Positions 9,434 through 19,366 of a stretch of 64,000 nt of DNA are shown one piece after another (position 1 is the stretch's first letter; the number at the start of each line of letters is the position of its first letter). The stretch covers positions 310,001 through 374,000 of the forward strand of contig NZ_CTEN01000002.1 in the NCBI RefSeq assembly GCF_001375655.1, given 5' to 3'. The notes beneath the pieces were generated by a model that did not search any database, was not told the DNA's origin, and was given only the letters and a program-made list of their open reading frames with translations. This DNA is from Streptococcus varani. GTDB taxonomy: Bacteria; Bacillota; Bacilli; Lactobacillales; Streptococcaceae. The position numbers were made by a program, and so were the translations under genes.

Positions 9434-11434
9434 TTACCCAATCTGACTGCCATTTGCAACGGATGAATCCACTGTCATGACGGTCAAGTTACCGTCATGT
9501 TCAGCTGAGAGAATCATGCCTTGGCTGAGGAGGCCCATCATCTTACGTGGTTTGAGGTTGGCAACGATTTGCAATTTTTTACCGACCAATTCTTGTTCGT
9601 TTGGATAGAATTTAGCAATCCCTGAGAGGATTTGGCGGTCTTGTCCATCACCAGCATCTAAGCGGAATTTGAGAAGTTTGTCTGAACCTTCCACCTTAGC
9701 TACTTCCTTAACTTCTGCCACGCGAATCTCTACCGCATCGAAATCTTCAAATTTGATGGCTTTTTTCTCATTTTTGAGTTCCACAGTTGCTGGGTCCCAT
9801 TCTGTTGCTTCCTCGACAGGATCTGAACCACCACCCATTTGCTCCTTGATATAGTCGATTTCAGCTTCCATATCCAAGCGTGGGAAGATGGGTCTACCTT
9901 TGGCAACGACTGTCAACCCTGCTGGCAATGCGGCCAATTCAAGATTTTCCAAATCAAACTCAGCAGCCAATCCAAGCTGTTCCATAATCGCATTTGAGGT
10001 TTCCATCATGAAAGGTTGGATCAGGTGGGCCACCACGCGCAGGCTAGCTGCCAAATGAGCCATAACGGCTGCTAGTTGCTCTTTATCCCCATCTTCTTTG
10101 GCCAAGACCCAAGGCGCTGTTTCATCAATGTACTTATTGCTCCGAGAAATAATGTTCCAGACAGCTTCCAGAGCTCGTGGATAGTCCACTCCTTCCATAT
10201 TCTTGTGATAAGCTCTTAGATTTTCCGCAACGACACTTGCCAAGTCTCCATCAAATGCTGTAACATTTTCCACATAAGTCGGCACTTGACCACCAAAGTA
10301 CTTATTAATCATAGCAACGGTACGGTTAAGGAGATTTCCTAGGTCATTGGCTAATTCATAATTGATACGACCGACATAATCTTCCGGTGTGAAAGTACCA
10401 TCTGAGCCGACAGGCAGACTTCTCATCAAGTAGTAACGAAGCGGATCTAAACCGAAGCGTTCCACCAACATTTCTGGATAAACGACATTGCCTTTTGACT
10501 TGGACATCTTGCCATCTTTCATGACAAACCAACCGTGGGCAATCAAACGATCCGGTAATTCCATATCCAACATCATTAGCAGGATAGGCCAGTAAATCGA
10601 ATGGAAGCGAAGGATGTCTTTACCAACCATGTGAAAGACCGTTCCTTCTTCCCAGAAGGTATCAAAATTGGCATGGTCTTCTTGGCCGTAACCCAAGGCT
10701 GTTGCATAGTTGAGGAGGGCATCAATCCAGACATAGATGACATGCTTTGGATTGGATGGAACAGGTACACCCCAAGTAAAGGAGGTACGTGACACTGCCA
10801 AATCTTCTAAACCAGGCTCGATGAAGTTCTTCATAATTTCGTTCATACGGCCATCTGGCTGGATGAAATCTGGATGAGCTGTGAAAAACTCGACTAGTTT
10901 ATCCTGATACTTGCTGAGGCGAAGGAAATAGGATTCTTCTGAAACCCAGGCTACTTCGTGCCCTGATGGCGCGATACCGCCGATTACCTTGCCAACTTCA
11001 TCACGGAAGACTTCTTCTAGTTGACTTTCTGTGAAAAATTCTTCATCAGATACAGAGTACCAACCCGAGTATTCCCCCAAGTAGATGTCATCCTGTGCCA
11101 AGAGTTTTTCAAAAACAGCTGCCACCACTTCTTCATGGTAATCATCAGTAGTGCGGATGAATTTGTCATAGGAAATATCGAGGAGTTTCCAGAGTTCTTT
11201 TACACCAACTGCCATCCCGTCCACATAAGCCTGTGGTGTCAAACCTGCTTCTTCAGCCTTTGTTTCAATCTTTTGACCATGCTCATCTAGACCAGTCAAG
11301 TAATAAACATCATGCCCCATGAGGCGTTTGTAGCGAGCCAAGACGTCACAAGCAATGGTTGTGTAAGCAGACCCGATGTGGAGTTTACCAGATGGATAGT
11401 AGATAGGGGTTGTGATGTAAAATGGTTTTTTCAT
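9434..11434 (-). CDS. metG: Methionyl-tRNA synthetase
   Basis: A 666-residue class I aminoacyl-tRNA synthetase that charges tRNA-Met. HIGS is at residues 19-22 and KMSKSKGN near residue 305. A C-terminal EMAP-type tRNA-binding domain (about residues 560-666, [11 protein letters not shown]... [10 protein letters not shown]) completes the usual streptococcal architecture. The zinc-knuckle cysteines of the E. coli-type enzyme are absent, as expected for this subclass. It stands alone on the minus strand. Confidence 0.97.
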   Translation of the reverse strand: MKKPFYITTPIYYPSGKLHIGSAYTTIACDVLARYKRLMGHDVYYLTGLDEHGQKIETKAEEAGLTPQAYVDGMAVGVKELWKLLDISYDKFIRTTDDYHEEVVAAVFEKLLAQDDIYLGEYSGWYSVSDEEFFTESQLEEVFRDEVGKVIGGIAPSGHEVAWVSEESYFLRLSKYQDKLVEFFTAHPDFIQPDGRMNEIMKNFIEPGLEDLAVSRTSFTWGVPVPSNPKHVIYVWIDALLNYATALGYGQEDHANFDTFWEEGTVFHMVGKDILRFHSIYWPILLMMLDMELPDRLIAHGWFVMKDGKMSKSKGNVVYPEMLVERFGLDPLRYYLMRSLPVGSDGTFTPEDYVGRINYELANDLGNLLNRTVAMINKYFGGQVPTYVENVTAFDGDLASVVAENLRAYHKNMEGVDYPRALEAVWNIISRSNKYIDETAPWVLAKEDGDKEQLAAVMAHLAASLRVVAHLIQPFMMETSNAIMEQLGLAAEFDLENLELAALPAGLTVVAKGRPIFPRLDMEAEIDYIKEQMGGGSDPVEEATEWDPATVELKNEKKAIKFEDFDAVEIRVAEVKEVAKVEGSDKLLKFRLDAGDGQDRQILSGIAKFYPNEQELVGKKLQIVANLKPRKMMGLLSQGMILSAEHDGNLTVMTVDSSVANGSQIG

Positions 11435-11540
11435 AAATAAATTTCCTTTCCGTGCTAATGAAACACGTTTTTATAACACTTCATTATATCATAGTTCAAC
11501 TGCATTTTGAAAAGAGAATTTCCCACTTCATCTAACATCA

Positions 11541-11549
11541 TGGTATAAT
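11541..11549 (+). promoter_or_regulatory. Extended -10 promoter of the DUF554 gene
   Basis: TGGTATAAT is a consensus extended -10. No good -35 is seen at the expected distance, which is common for extended -10 promoters. Confidence 0.6.
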
Positions 11550-11578
11550 GTAAACAAATGTCTATTTGGAGGAAAAAT

Positions 11579-12271
11579 ATGGGTGCGATTGTAAATGCTA
11601 TTTGTATCGTTATTGGCTCGGGGATTGGTCTCATCATCCATAAGGGGCTATCCCCACGGTTTAGCGATATCATCATGAAAGGGGCTAGTCTCTGTGTCTT
11701 GCTGCTGGGCATCCAAGGAGCTATAAAGGCTGAGAATGGTCTCTTGTTGATCCTGGCGATTGTCTTGGGAGCTATCATTGGCGAAGCCCTCAATATTGAA
11801 CTAGTCATGGAAAAGTTTTCTTATCGATTAGAAAAAATCTTGGTAAAAAATCCTGATCAATCTACATTCGCCCAAGGTTTCTTATCTGCAGTCATGATTT
11901 TTTGTGTCGGGGCCATGGCCATTGTCGGAAGTTTACAAAGCGGACTTTTAGGCGACCATAGCATGCTTTATAATAAGGGGATTCTCGACGGCATCATTTC
12001 TATTCTGCTAGCGGCCACCAATGGAGTCGGGGTTTTGTTTTCAGCAGTAGCCATTCTGATTTATGAAGGAGGCATGACTCTTTTAGCTGGGCAACTAGGA
12101 AATTACCTCAGTTCCTCAGTTATCGCCGCCATGTCTTCAACGGGCTCTGTACTCCTCATCGCCCTGGCTCTTAATATGCTGGACATCACCAAATTCAAGG
12201 TTATGAACTACATCCCCGCTGTCTTTTTGCCCATCCTTCTTGTGCCATTCCTGGCCTGGTTGGGCTTCTAA
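11579..12271 (+). CDS. DUF554 family membrane protein (YdfK/YqgA type)
   Basis: A 230-residue polytopic membrane protein with about six or seven hydrophobic segments, beginning MGAIVNAICIVIGSGIGLII. This matches the DUF554 (YqgA/YdfK) family, whose function is not established. The frame is open from 11558, but GGAGG sits just before the ATG at 11579, so that start was chosen. It is monocistronic, with its own extended -10 promoter and a weak hairpin plus T-rich sequence downstream. Confidence 0.85.
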   Translation: MGAIVNAICIVIGSGIGLIIHKGLSPRFSDIIMKGASLCVLLLGIQGAIKAENGLLLILAIVLGAIIGEALNIELVMEKFSYRLEKILVKNPDQSTFAQGFLSAVMIFCVGAMAIVGSLQSGLLGDHSMLYNKGILDGIISILLAATNGVGVLFSAVAILIYEGGMTLLAGQLGNYLSSSVIAAMSSTGSVLLIALALNMLDITKFKVMNYIPAVFLPILLVPFLAWLGF

Positions 12272-12285
12272 TCCCTATCAAAAAT

Positions 12286-12312
12286 CCTAGCTGCCACTAG
12301 GCTTTTCTTTTT
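12286..12312 (+). terminator. Weak terminator after the DUF554 gene
   Basis: A 5-bp stem CCTAG/CTAGG with a 6-nt loop is followed by CTTTTCTTTTT. The short stem makes this only a likely terminator. Confidence 0.5.
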
Positions 12313-12322
12313 GCCCAAATCC

Positions 12323-12349
12323 ATGACATTTGTCATATCAAGTCATGAC
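12323..12349 (+). promoter_or_regulatory. Candidate operator upstream of the ABC/two-component operon
   Basis: A perfect inverted repeat ATGACATTTGTCAT (12323-12336) is followed by a second palindrome GTCATGAC (12342-12349). The recurring TGACA/TGTCA half-sites directly upstream of an operon encoding a NarL-type response regulator suggest autoregulation. This is an inference from position and symmetry. Confidence 0.5.
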
Positions 12350-12418
12350 AATAGGTGCTGAAATCTTTTTTGACTTGCTTGTAAAATGGATATAGAAATA
12401 AAGAAATGGAGAATCGCC

Positions 12419-13306
12419 ATGTCTATAGTCATTGAAGTCAAGGACCTCTGTAAAAAATTTAGGGAAAAGAAAGCCTTATCGAACATTTCCTTTACGATTA
12501 AGCAGGGAGATTGTCTGGCCCTTATCGGTCCAAATGGTTCGGGGAAAACGACACTCTTCAACTGCCTCTTGGGTGATCTTCATCCCAGTTCCGGTCAGAT
12601 TTCAGTCTTGCATAAAGAGACACGTTCTCCGCAACTCAAGGAAAAGGTCGGTATCCTCTTTCAGGAGAATCAAACGGAACATAAGATGACAGTCAACGAT
12701 TTACTAGATTTCCAAAAGGCCATCTATCCAAATCCTTTATCGGATAAAGAAATTGATACTCTCTTGCAATTTACTGATGAGCAGAAAAAACAATTTGCCG
12801 AAAAATTATCCGGTGGTCAACGCAGGCTACTCGCTTTTGTGCAGGTCTTGATTGGACAACCCGATATCCTCTTTCTTGATGAGCCAACTTCTGGCATGGA
12901 TACCTCTACCCGGGTCCGTTTTTGGGAAATTGTGACCGATTTGAAAAAGGCTGGCAAGACCATCATCTACTCTAGCCATTATATCGAAGAGGTGGAGCAT
13001 ACAGCTGATCGGATTTTAGTCCTTCATCAAGGTCAGCTCCTTCGAGATACGACACCTTATCTCATGCGAACAGAAGAAAAAGAAAAAGTCTTCACGCTTC
13101 CAGCTACCTATCTAACGCTCTTTGAAGAAAAAGAAATGAATGATTTAGTCATAAAATCAGACACCATCTCCTTTAGTAGCAAGGAACCACAAGTCATTTG
13201 GAATCATCTTTCTCAAGCAGGCAGTTCTATTGAAGAAATTGAAATGACTAATCGAACGCTCCTAGACTCTATTTTTGAAAGTGAGGTTAGCCATGAAAAC
13301 CTTTAA
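12419..13306 (+). CDS. ABC transporter ATP-binding protein
   Basis: The 295-residue ATPase subunit of an exporter. Walker A GPNGSGKTT is at residues 37-45, the signature LSGGQ at 130-134 and Walker B ILFLDEP at 150-156. The C-terminal 80 residues are an extension of unknown role. I chose the ATG at 12419 because GGAG precedes it. It overlaps the permease gene by 14 bp and is transcribed with a histidine kinase and response regulator, an arrangement typical of systems that sense and export a membrane-active compound. The substrate cannot be told from sequence. Confidence 0.9.
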   Translation: MSIVIEVKDLCKKFREKKALSNISFTIKQGDCLALIGPNGSGKTTLFNCLLGDLHPSSGQISVLHKETRSPQLKEKVGILFQENQTEHKMTVNDLLDFQKAIYPNPLSDKEIDTLLQFTDEQKKQFAEKLSGGQRRLLAFVQVLIGQPDILFLDEPTSGMDTSTRVRFWEIVTDLKKAGKTIIYSSHYIEEVEHTADRILVLHQGQLLRDTTPYLMRTEEKEKVFTLPATYLTLFEEKEMNDLVIKSDTISFSSKEPQVIWNHLSQAGSSIEEIEMTNRTLLDSIFESEVSHENL

Positions 13307-14039
13307 AGCTCTTCTGAAACAAGAATATCTGATAAACAAACGCTCTCTGTCAAATCTAATCATGGCCATTGGGATGCCTCTAGCATTCTTTCTACTTTTC
13401 ACATCCATCTGGACAAACGATGAAAGCATCCCAAAAGACCAACTTGCCCTATGGGTACGCCAATATATGATGCAGATGACGGCTTTTTCAAGTCTCAGTT
13501 TTGCCTTCTTCTCCCTTCCCTTTGCCTTTCAGGAAGATCGACGAGGCAATCGATTGAGAGTCATCCAACACAGCCCCATTCCTTTATGGCAGTACTATGC
13601 TAGTAAAATCATTGGAATCCTAGTTCACTTCATCCTAGCGATTATCGTTGTGTTTGCAGTGGGTCATTTTGTCAAAAACATCAATATGCCTCTGATAGAT
13701 TGGCTGACAAGTGCTGGAATCTTGTTTGCCGGAGCCATTTGTTTCATGCCCTTTGGCGCCCTCTTAGCCAATATCAAATCCTCTCAAACACTTTCTATCG
13801 TAGCTAACATCCTCTATATGGGCTTGGCGATTATAGGCGGACTTTGGATGCCCGTTCAATCCTTTCCAGATTTCATGCAAACCATCGCACGCTTCACACC
13901 AACCTATCACTTTAACAACCTACTGATTTCCTATTTTGACAAGGACTTTTCCAGCCAGTCTCTGCTAATTTTACTGGGATATGCTATGATAGTATTACTA
14001 GCTGCCTTAGCAGTCGGAAAAAAACTAGAGGTCAACTAA
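13293..14039 (+). CDS. ABC-2 type exporter permease
   Basis: A 248-residue membrane protein with six predicted spans, of the ABC-2 type permease family, partner of the preceding ATPase. GAGG precedes the ATG at 13293, which lies inside the end of the ATPase gene. It ends at TAATG, sharing one base with the kinase start, so all four genes are tightly coupled. ABC-2 exporters of this size often handle peptides, lipids or drugs. Confidence 0.88.
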   Translation: MKTFKALLKQEYLINKRSLSNLIMAIGMPLAFFLLFTSIWTNDESIPKDQLALWVRQYMMQMTAFSSLSFAFFSLPFAFQEDRRGNRLRVIQHSPIPLWQYYASKIIGILVHFILAIIVVFAVGHFVKNINMPLIDWLTSAGILFAGAICFMPFGALLANIKSSQTLSIVANILYMGLAIIGGLWMPVQSFPDFMQTIARFTPTYHFNNLLISYFDKDFSSQSLLILLGYAMIVLLAALAVGKKLEVN

Positions 14040-15133
14040 TGTTTTACCCCTTTTCAAAACACTTCCTGCCCTACTATGTTGGTCTGGTATTTATAGTCTT
14101 TCCCATTTTGGGATTGAGATATTTTGGCTATCCACTATGGACACTACCAATCACACTTCTTTTTCTAATAGCTTATCTAGCCTTGATTCACTTAAAACAA
14201 GGGTATGGCAAGGTTCGAGAAATACTCTGGCTCTATGTTCTTCTCTATATCACTTATATGAGCTGTTTTATCAATGGAAATATGATGTGGTTTTTCTTCT
14301 ATCCTAGCAATCTCTTGGTCTGGAAATTTGACAATAGTTGGCGGTCTTACCGTGGGATTAGTTTATTAATCATGATTGGCTTGGTTTCAATCTTTGGAAT
14401 CTTATCTACCAACTCTGTAGCGGATAAAATTGCCATTATGTTAATCCTCCTTTTCATCCTTGGTATGACCGTGTTTATGGTACAAACCAGAGAAGAAGAT
14501 CGCTTAAAGAATCAACTCTATCAAAAATCCCAAGAAAACAGTATTTTGATAACTGAAAATGAACGCAATCGTATCGGTCGGGATTTGCATGATACATTGG
14601 GACACACCTTTGCCATGATGACCCTCAAGACTGAGCTGGCACTCAAACAATTGGACAAGGAAAATCTGACGGCTGTTCAGAAAGAATTGGAAGGCCTCCA
14701 TCACATCAGCAAGAATTCCATGAAAGATGTCCGACAACTCATCAATAACCTCAAATACCGTACGGTTACTGAAGAGTTAGAGACTATTGGCGACATGTTC
14801 GCCCTAGCGAATATTGAGTTTCAAATCGAAAAGACCATCCACACAGATCAACTCTCACCGGTCATCCAGTCTAGTATCAATATGATTTTGCGGGAATTGA
14901 CCACCAATATCATCAAACATGCCAAGGCTAGAACGTGTCACATCAAACTGGAAGGAACTAAAGAAATTGTCATTGAAGTGACTGATGACGGACAAGGATT
15001 TCCAGCATTAACTGGCCATGAATTGCATTCGATCAAGGAACGCCTACACTTGGTCAAAGGGAGGGTAGAGATTCTTTCTTCCCAGAATCCGACTAGAATC
15101 CGTATGACCTTAGAGGAAGGAGAGAAATCATGA
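14039..15133 (+). CDS. Sensor histidine kinase, DesK/HisKA_3 type
   Basis: A 364-residue kinase with about five N-terminal membrane segments (residues 12-148), a short coiled linker and a HisKA_3 domain. The phosphorylated residue is His184 in RDLHDTLGH. An ATPase domain with the N box ([12 protein letters not shown]) and VTDDGQGF follows. Almost nothing extends outside the membrane, so it probably senses the membrane or the ABC transporter itself. Gene order (ABC pair, kinase, regulator) resembles the pneumococcal TCS11 locus; that link is inferred. Confidence 0.92.
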   Translation: MFYPFSKHFLPYYVGLVFIVFPILGLRYFGYPLWTLPITLLFLIAYLALIHLKQGYGKVREILWLYVLLYITYMSCFINGNMMWFFFYPSNLLVWKFDNSWRSYRGISLLIMIGLVSIFGILSTNSVADKIAIMLILLFILGMTVFMVQTREEDRLKNQLYQKSQENSILITENERNRIGRDLHDTLGHTFAMMTLKTELALKQLDKENLTAVQKELEGLHHISKNSMKDVRQLINNLKYRTVTEELETIGDMFALANIEFQIEKTIHTDQLSPVIQSSINMILRELTTNIIKHAKARTCHIKLEGTKEIVIEVTDDGQGFPALTGHELHSIKERLHLVKGRVEILSSQNPTRIRMTLEEGEKS

Positions 15134-15729
15134 AATTATTAGTTGCTGAAGACCAGTCCATGCTCCGCGACGCCATGTGCCAACTCCTTCTCATGGAAGA
15201 GGATATCGAGGGAATTTTCCAAGCCAAGAATGGCAAAGAAGCCATAGAAATGCTGGAGAACCAGTCTGTGGACATAGCCATCTTAGATATTGAAATGCCT
15301 CAAAAAACGGGGCTTGATGTATTGGAATGGATACGCTCTAAAGACTTGCCAATCAAGGTCATTGTCGTTACGACTTTTAAGCGCGTCGGCTATTTCCAGC
15401 GAGCTGTCAAGGCCGGGGTTGATGCCTACGTGCTCAAAGACCGCTCCATAACCGAACTGATGAACACCATCCACACCGTCTTAGCCGGCCGTAAGGAATA
15501 TTCGCCAGAACTTATGGAGTCTATCATGAGCCATGAAAATCCCTTAAGCAAACAAGAAGAAAATGTATTGAAATTGATTGCTGCTGGCATGACCAGCAAG
15601 GAAATTGCCTCCCAACTCTATCTATCCGACGGAACCATTCGCAACTACACCACTTCTATCTTTACTAAATTAGGCGTCAACAACCGCGTCGAAGCCATCA
15701 ATAAGGCCCAAGAAAATGAGTGGATATAA
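15130..15729 (+). CDS. NarL/LuxR-family response regulator
   Basis: A 199-residue regulator with a receiver domain, phosphoacceptor Asp53 in AILDIEMP, and a C-terminal LuxR helix-turn-helix (about residues 137-195, [15 protein letters not shown] to GVNNRVEA). It overlaps the kinase gene by 4 bp (ATGA). The likely target is its own operon through the palindromes at 12323-12349. A strong terminator follows. Confidence 0.93.
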   Translation: MKLLVAEDQSMLRDAMCQLLLMEEDIEGIFQAKNGKEAIEMLENQSVDIAILDIEMPQKTGLDVLEWIRSKDLPIKVIVVTTFKRVGYFQRAVKAGVDAYVLKDRSITELMNTIHTVLAGRKEYSPELMESIMSHENPLSKQEENVLKLIAAGMTSKEIASQLYLSDGTIRNYTTSIFTKLGVNNRVEAINKAQENEWI

Positions 15730-15767
15730 AAAGCCAAATTGGAAATCTTTTCCGATTTGGCTTTTTG
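15728..15767. terminator. Bidirectional terminator between convergent genes
   Basis: A long stem AAAAGCCAAATTGGA pairs with TCCGATTTGGCTTTT with one mismatch, giving A-run and T-run flanks. It serves the response regulator (plus) and the membrane protein at 15769 (minus). Confidence 0.9.
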
Positions 15768-15768
15768 A

Positions 15769-17430
15769 TTAGTCTGTCTTCTTCACTTCAATCTTGAAAT
15801 TCTGCAGAAAATTATTCTTAGTCAGTTCCCCTGTGAAATGGTCTCCTACTTTGAGGAAGGGCAATTGATCGATACTTTCTTCTGTCGCCTTGACCTTATA
15901 AATCTTACCTGATGAAGAAATGTAGTAAACGGTCGAGCCTGAAATCATCTGACTGGCTAATTGTTCAACCACGCCTTTAATGACTTCTAGATCCTTATCA
16001 CTTTCTCCAGAAGGAACTACAGTCCCTGAAAGAACGGAGGTATCTACATCGGTAAATTGCGAAATTAGGCTTTGGATATCATTGTTGACCGTAACTTGCT
16101 GGTAGTCCTCGGCATCGACAACCGCATAGGATTTGACGAGGCCAGCATCATCCTTGAGGGAAACGATGTAATAGGCTTTATCATTTAGTTTGGCCAAGGT
16201 TGGAGCTGTCGCCTTGTATTTCTTTTCCTGAACTTCTCCTTCCGCTGATTCCATAGCGGCGGATTCGGTAGCTGAAGCCAGTTTGTAATTGGTGACCTCG
16301 CGAGTGCGCATATTGACCAGGATAAAACCAAGATTGGACGAATCTGCTGTCGCTGAGGTGATACCGGTATAAAGATAGATATCTGAACCGATGGAAATAT
16401 AATTGTAACTATCGGTTGTATGTTTAACGCCAGTTTGACTAAAGACAGTGTTCCAGAAACCATCTTGATAAGTATAATAATCATCCACACGAGTAATGAC
16501 ATTGTCAGCTGAATAAACACGATCCACCCATTCAGGGATATGATCTAGGTCATATTCTTTAGTCTCCCCTGTGGCTGCATTGAGCAGGATTACTCCAACA
16601 GGGTCATTAGAGGTCAGCATAAACTTAGGCTGATAAACAGTCGCTACATAGTAGGGATTGCCCTCATCATCTACTTCAAAAGATGGCTCCCCAAAGATGG
16701 TAAAAGGATACTTGAAACGCAGGTAGCGCAAGGTATCTCGGAACATATACTCCGAATCGGAATATTTCATAGCTTGTTCCAAACGGACTAACTCAGCCTT
16801 ACCTGTGGTTTGATTGACCTTGACATAGTAACTAATTCCCTCTTTCCGATTGGAAAGCCACTTCCAGAAATTTTTGTATTCTAAAGGGGAAACACGGTAC
16901 GGTTGCTGGCCAATGGTGACCTGACGATAATCATCCGAAATCCCAAACTGTGACACCCTGTCAATGGTGCCTAGATAGGTATCCCCGATTTTTTCAGCGG
17001 AAGAACGATCTAAAAGAGCTAGTTTTGAAATGTCTGTCTCAGGAAAATCTTGATTAAAATCAGCTTCCTTGACGGATATAACAGCGGCATAACTTTTGGC
17101 ACGGAAGAGGCGCGAATTAAAAATGCTCATGAAAAAGCCCAAAGCCAGCATCAGAACAATCCCAGCTCCCAAACGAGTGATAATCTTGCCATATTTGCCT
17201 GAGACAGTAGTCACTTCCTTGCGACCAGAAAATAGCTTAGCGCCCTTGAATTGGAATGAATCCACCATTCCTAAAAGGCATAAGCCTAATACTGTTAGGA
17301 GCATTCCCTCAAGAAGAAAGAACCAAAATCCAGTACTCAAGAGATTGAGCGGTGGCAAGAAAATCCAATACGTGACCGCCATAATAGCCAGCAAAAGAAT
17401 CACTAAACATCGACTAAGCATTTTCCTCAT
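15769..17430 (-). CDS. Large membrane-anchored protein of unknown function
   Basis: A 553-residue protein not assigned to a function. Two hydrophobic spans lie at residues 8-55, a third near residues 90-110, and about 440 residues follow that should be outside the membrane. That domain has features of beta-rich surface domains (VGVILLNAATGETKEYDLD, YYVATVYQPKF). No catalytic motif was seen. The ATG at 17430 is spaced correctly from GGAG; a GTG at 17433 is the other option. It is transcribed alone. Confidence 0.65.
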   Translation of the reverse strand: MRKMLSRCLVILLLAIMAVTYWIFLPPLNLLSTGFWFFLLEGMLLTVLGLCLLGMVDSFQFKGAKLFSGRKEVTTVSGKYGKIITRLGAGIVLMLALGFFMSIFNSRLFRAKSYAAVISVKEADFNQDFPETDISKLALLDRSSAEKIGDTYLGTIDRVSQFGISDDYRQVTIGQQPYRVSPLEYKNFWKWLSNRKEGISYYVKVNQTTGKAELVRLEQAMKYSDSEYMFRDTLRYLRFKYPFTIFGEPSFEVDDEGNPYYVATVYQPKFMLTSNDPVGVILLNAATGETKEYDLDHIPEWVDRVYSADNVITRVDDYYTYQDGFWNTVFSQTGVKHTTDSYNYISIGSDIYLYTGITSATADSSNLGFILVNMRTREVTNYKLASATESAAMESAEGEVQEKKYKATAPTLAKLNDKAYYIVSLKDDAGLVKSYAVVDAEDYQQVTVNNDIQSLISQFTDVDTSVLSGTVVPSGESDKDLEVIKGVVEQLASQMISGSTVYYISSSGKIYKVKATEESIDQLPFLKVGDHFTGELTKNNFLQNFKIEVKKTD

Positions 17431-17489
17431 CACACATCTCCATTTCGAAATTGTTAACCTATTATATCATAGAAATATGAATTTCAAAT

Positions 17490-17544
17490 AAAAAAGTGGG
17501 TTTTGACCAAGACAAAATCCTCTCTGCCCTTGGGCCTCCCACTT
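17490..17544 (-). terminator. Terminator of the CPBP-ArsR-SdpI operon
   Basis: AAGTGGG (17494-17500) pairs with CCCACTT (17538-17544), with an inner GCCC/GGGC stem. On the minus strand it is followed by TTTTTT. Confidence 0.65.
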
Positions 17545-17561
17545 CATCCGAACTCGTTTTC

Positions 17562-18209
17562 TTAGACTTGACTTGATATACTTTTTGCTAAAACGATGGA
17601 ATAAATAATCGGAAGCACCACCATGATGACAATCGTTGCAATAAAGACGAAGGGGTGTGTCAATCCCAGCAATTCGCTGATTAGAATGATGAAACCACCA
17701 CTAACCCACAGTTTTCCAGCTAGGCGATGTGTTTTATTCCAATTTTCCTCATCGTGGAGTGTCCAAGGCAACTTGATGCCAACGGTATAATTTTGCTTAA
17801 TTTTTGGCAGATAATTTCCCAAAATCAGAAAGAGAGCCCCGATAAAGATAAGACCCAACCGAGTGCTGTTGTGGATCCATCCCATAACGGAACCGTAAAT
17901 AGATAATTGAACAAGTCCACTGATAAGGGGAATGACCCAATAGATAAATGTAGTCATTTTAGGGGTTACATTTCTTGCTTTGGGATCCAACGAGGTCATC
18001 ACAACCGCAAGGATATGTATCCCCATCATGAGAGCAGGTATCATAAAAACCGCTTCAGCTTTAGATGAATAGCCATCTACTGTTCCATCAAACCCAAAAT
18101 GACTTGGCAAGCTATCTGGTAACTCTTTCCATAAAAGTAGTCCGACTAACATGGGAAGCAGAGTTAGGCAAGATGTTAGGACTAGCAATTTTACATTAAT
18201 TTTCTTCAT
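17562..18209 (-). CDS. SdpI family membrane protein
   Basis: A 215-residue protein with six membrane spans. It has an N-terminal DUF1648-type segment (LPDSLPSHFGFDGTVDGYSSK) followed by the SdpI domain, as in Bacillus SdpI, the immunity and signal protein for the SdpC toxin. I chose the ATG at 18209, preceded by GAGGTG and overlapping the ArsR gene by 14 bp. With an ArsR repressor just upstream this is an SdpR/SdpI-like pair. No sdpC-like toxin gene is nearby, so the stimulus is unknown. Confidence 0.85.
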   Translation of the reverse strand: MKKINVKLLVLTSCLTLLPMLVGLLLWKELPDSLPSHFGFDGTVDGYSSKAEAVFMIPALMMGIHILAVVMTSLDPKARNVTPKMTTFIYWVIPLISGLVQLSIYGSVMGWIHNSTRLGLIFIGALFLILGNYLPKIKQNYTVGIKLPWTLHDEENWNKTHRLAGKLWVSGGFIILISELLGLTHPFVFIATIVIMVVLPIIYSIVLAKSISSQV

Positions 18210-18474
18210 CGTTTTCACCTCGTAAGTCTGCAATCCAGACCATAATTTCCTCCAGAACAGAGGCGTTTAAATCATAATAAATAAAGTTTTTTTCCCTTGT
18301 CTCCGTAATTAAATCAGCCTTTTTCAAGGTCGCCAGATGATGGGAAATCGTTGCACCTGTCATATTGAAGTTAGCCGCAATATCTCCAGCAGATAGACGT
18401 CCCGTCTTTAATAAATTAAGAATGTCACGCCGGACTGGATGGGACAAGGCTTTAAAGGTTTCTGCAAAGCTCAT
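18196..18474 (-). CDS. ArsR-family repressor, SdpR-like
   Basis: A 92-residue winged-helix protein beginning MSFAETFKALSHPVRRDIL, with recognition helix region MTGATISHHLATLKKADL. It lacks the metal-binding cysteines of ArsR/SmtB, like SdpR. In the Bacillus system SdpI captures SdpR at the membrane and relieves repression. ATG 18474 was chosen; a longer frame from 18516 overlaps the upstream gene. Its likely operator is the set of inverted repeats at 19367-19448. Confidence 0.88.
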   Translation of the reverse strand: MSFAETFKALSHPVRRDILNLLKTGRLSAGDIAANFNMTGATISHHLATLKKADLITETREKNFIYYDLNASVLEEIMVWIADLRGENDEEN

Positions 18475-18478
18475 CTTC

Positions 18479-19351
18479 TTATTTCCTTTCTTTTGAGAGA
18501 ATCCATATGGCCACAAAGAAGAATGGCAGACCTGCCAACAAACCTACTGGCGAGGGACCAAAAATTCTCATCGCTCGGGTTTGTTGAGAAGATATTTGAA
18601 AAAGCATTCCAATACCAGCACTAGCATTGACAGCACCGTGCAAGAGAGCAGGTGCCCAAAGGGTATGCGTTTTTTCCATCATGTAGCTGAGAAGGACTCC
18701 AACACTAAAACAGAAGAAAAACATGGCTAAGATGCCCCACCATGGATAAGCCCAATAGGTTAAACCAAAATTATAGCCCTGTAGATTGATTGGCAGGTGC
18801 CAGAGGCTCCAAATGAGCCCCACCAGTAGATGACTGTGTAGTGGTGAAAATTCTTCTCTCAGTGTCGGGAAAAGAAAGCCTCGCCAGCCGATTTCTTCAC
18901 CCATAGCCAAGAAAGAATTGACTACAGGACCATATGTCATAGCAGCAAGGACTTGGGATAAGACTATCATCTCCAAGGGTAGAGCTGGTGTTTTAACCCC
19001 TAGTTCTGCTAACATTTGTCCTAGAGGGGAAAAACTCAGGCTGAATTGCTCTCTAAAAACAAGGAAATAGAGTACAACCCCTATAAAGGTCAAGATAGTT
19101 GGTCCCCACATGGCCAAAAGGAACAACTTCCAATTTTTCTTGAAGGCTAACCGAAAACCAGCCCCTAATCTGTAAGAGCGAGGATTTACTGCTTTTAAGA
19201 TAAAATAGGCCAAGGCAGGCATCCACATAGCGACGATCGTTCCAATTTGTTGGATTGGTTGACCCAGTTTGATCCCCATTAGCCAGATTGTGACCCAAAT
19301 CCCCCATGCTAGAGCAAAACTAAGAAAGATAAAAGGAAAAACTTTTTTCAT
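18479..19351 (-). CDS. CPBP family intramembrane metalloprotease
   Basis: A 290-residue polytopic protein with the three CPBP (Abi/CAAX) motifs: EEIGWRGFLFP near residue 150, a second-motif histidine in IWSLWHLP and HGAVNAS near residue 265. Family members can act as proteases or as bacteriocin self-immunity proteins. It is the first gene of the operon with arsR and sdpI; AAAGGAG precedes the ATG. The combination of two families linked to bacteriocin immunity is notable. Confidence 0.88.
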   Translation of the reverse strand: MKKVFPFIFLSFALAWGIWVTIWLMGIKLGQPIQQIGTIVAMWMPALAYFILKAVNPRSYRLGAGFRLAFKKNWKLFLLAMWGPTILTFIGVVLYFLVFREQFSLSFSPLGQMLAELGVKTPALPLEMIVLSQVLAAMTYGPVVNSFLAMGEEIGWRGFLFPTLREEFSPLHSHLLVGLIWSLWHLPINLQGYNFGLTYWAYPWWGILAMFFFCFSVGVLLSYMMEKTHTLWAPALLHGAVNASAGIGMLFQISSQQTRAMRIFGPSPVGLLAGLPFFFVAIWILSKERK

Positions 19352-19366
19352 GGTGTGGACTCCTTT

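Noticed and set aside
17096-17491. 131-codon plus-strand frame opposite the large membrane protein gene
   Set aside because: It is very basic and low in complexity, antisense to a well-supported gene, and lacks an RBS.
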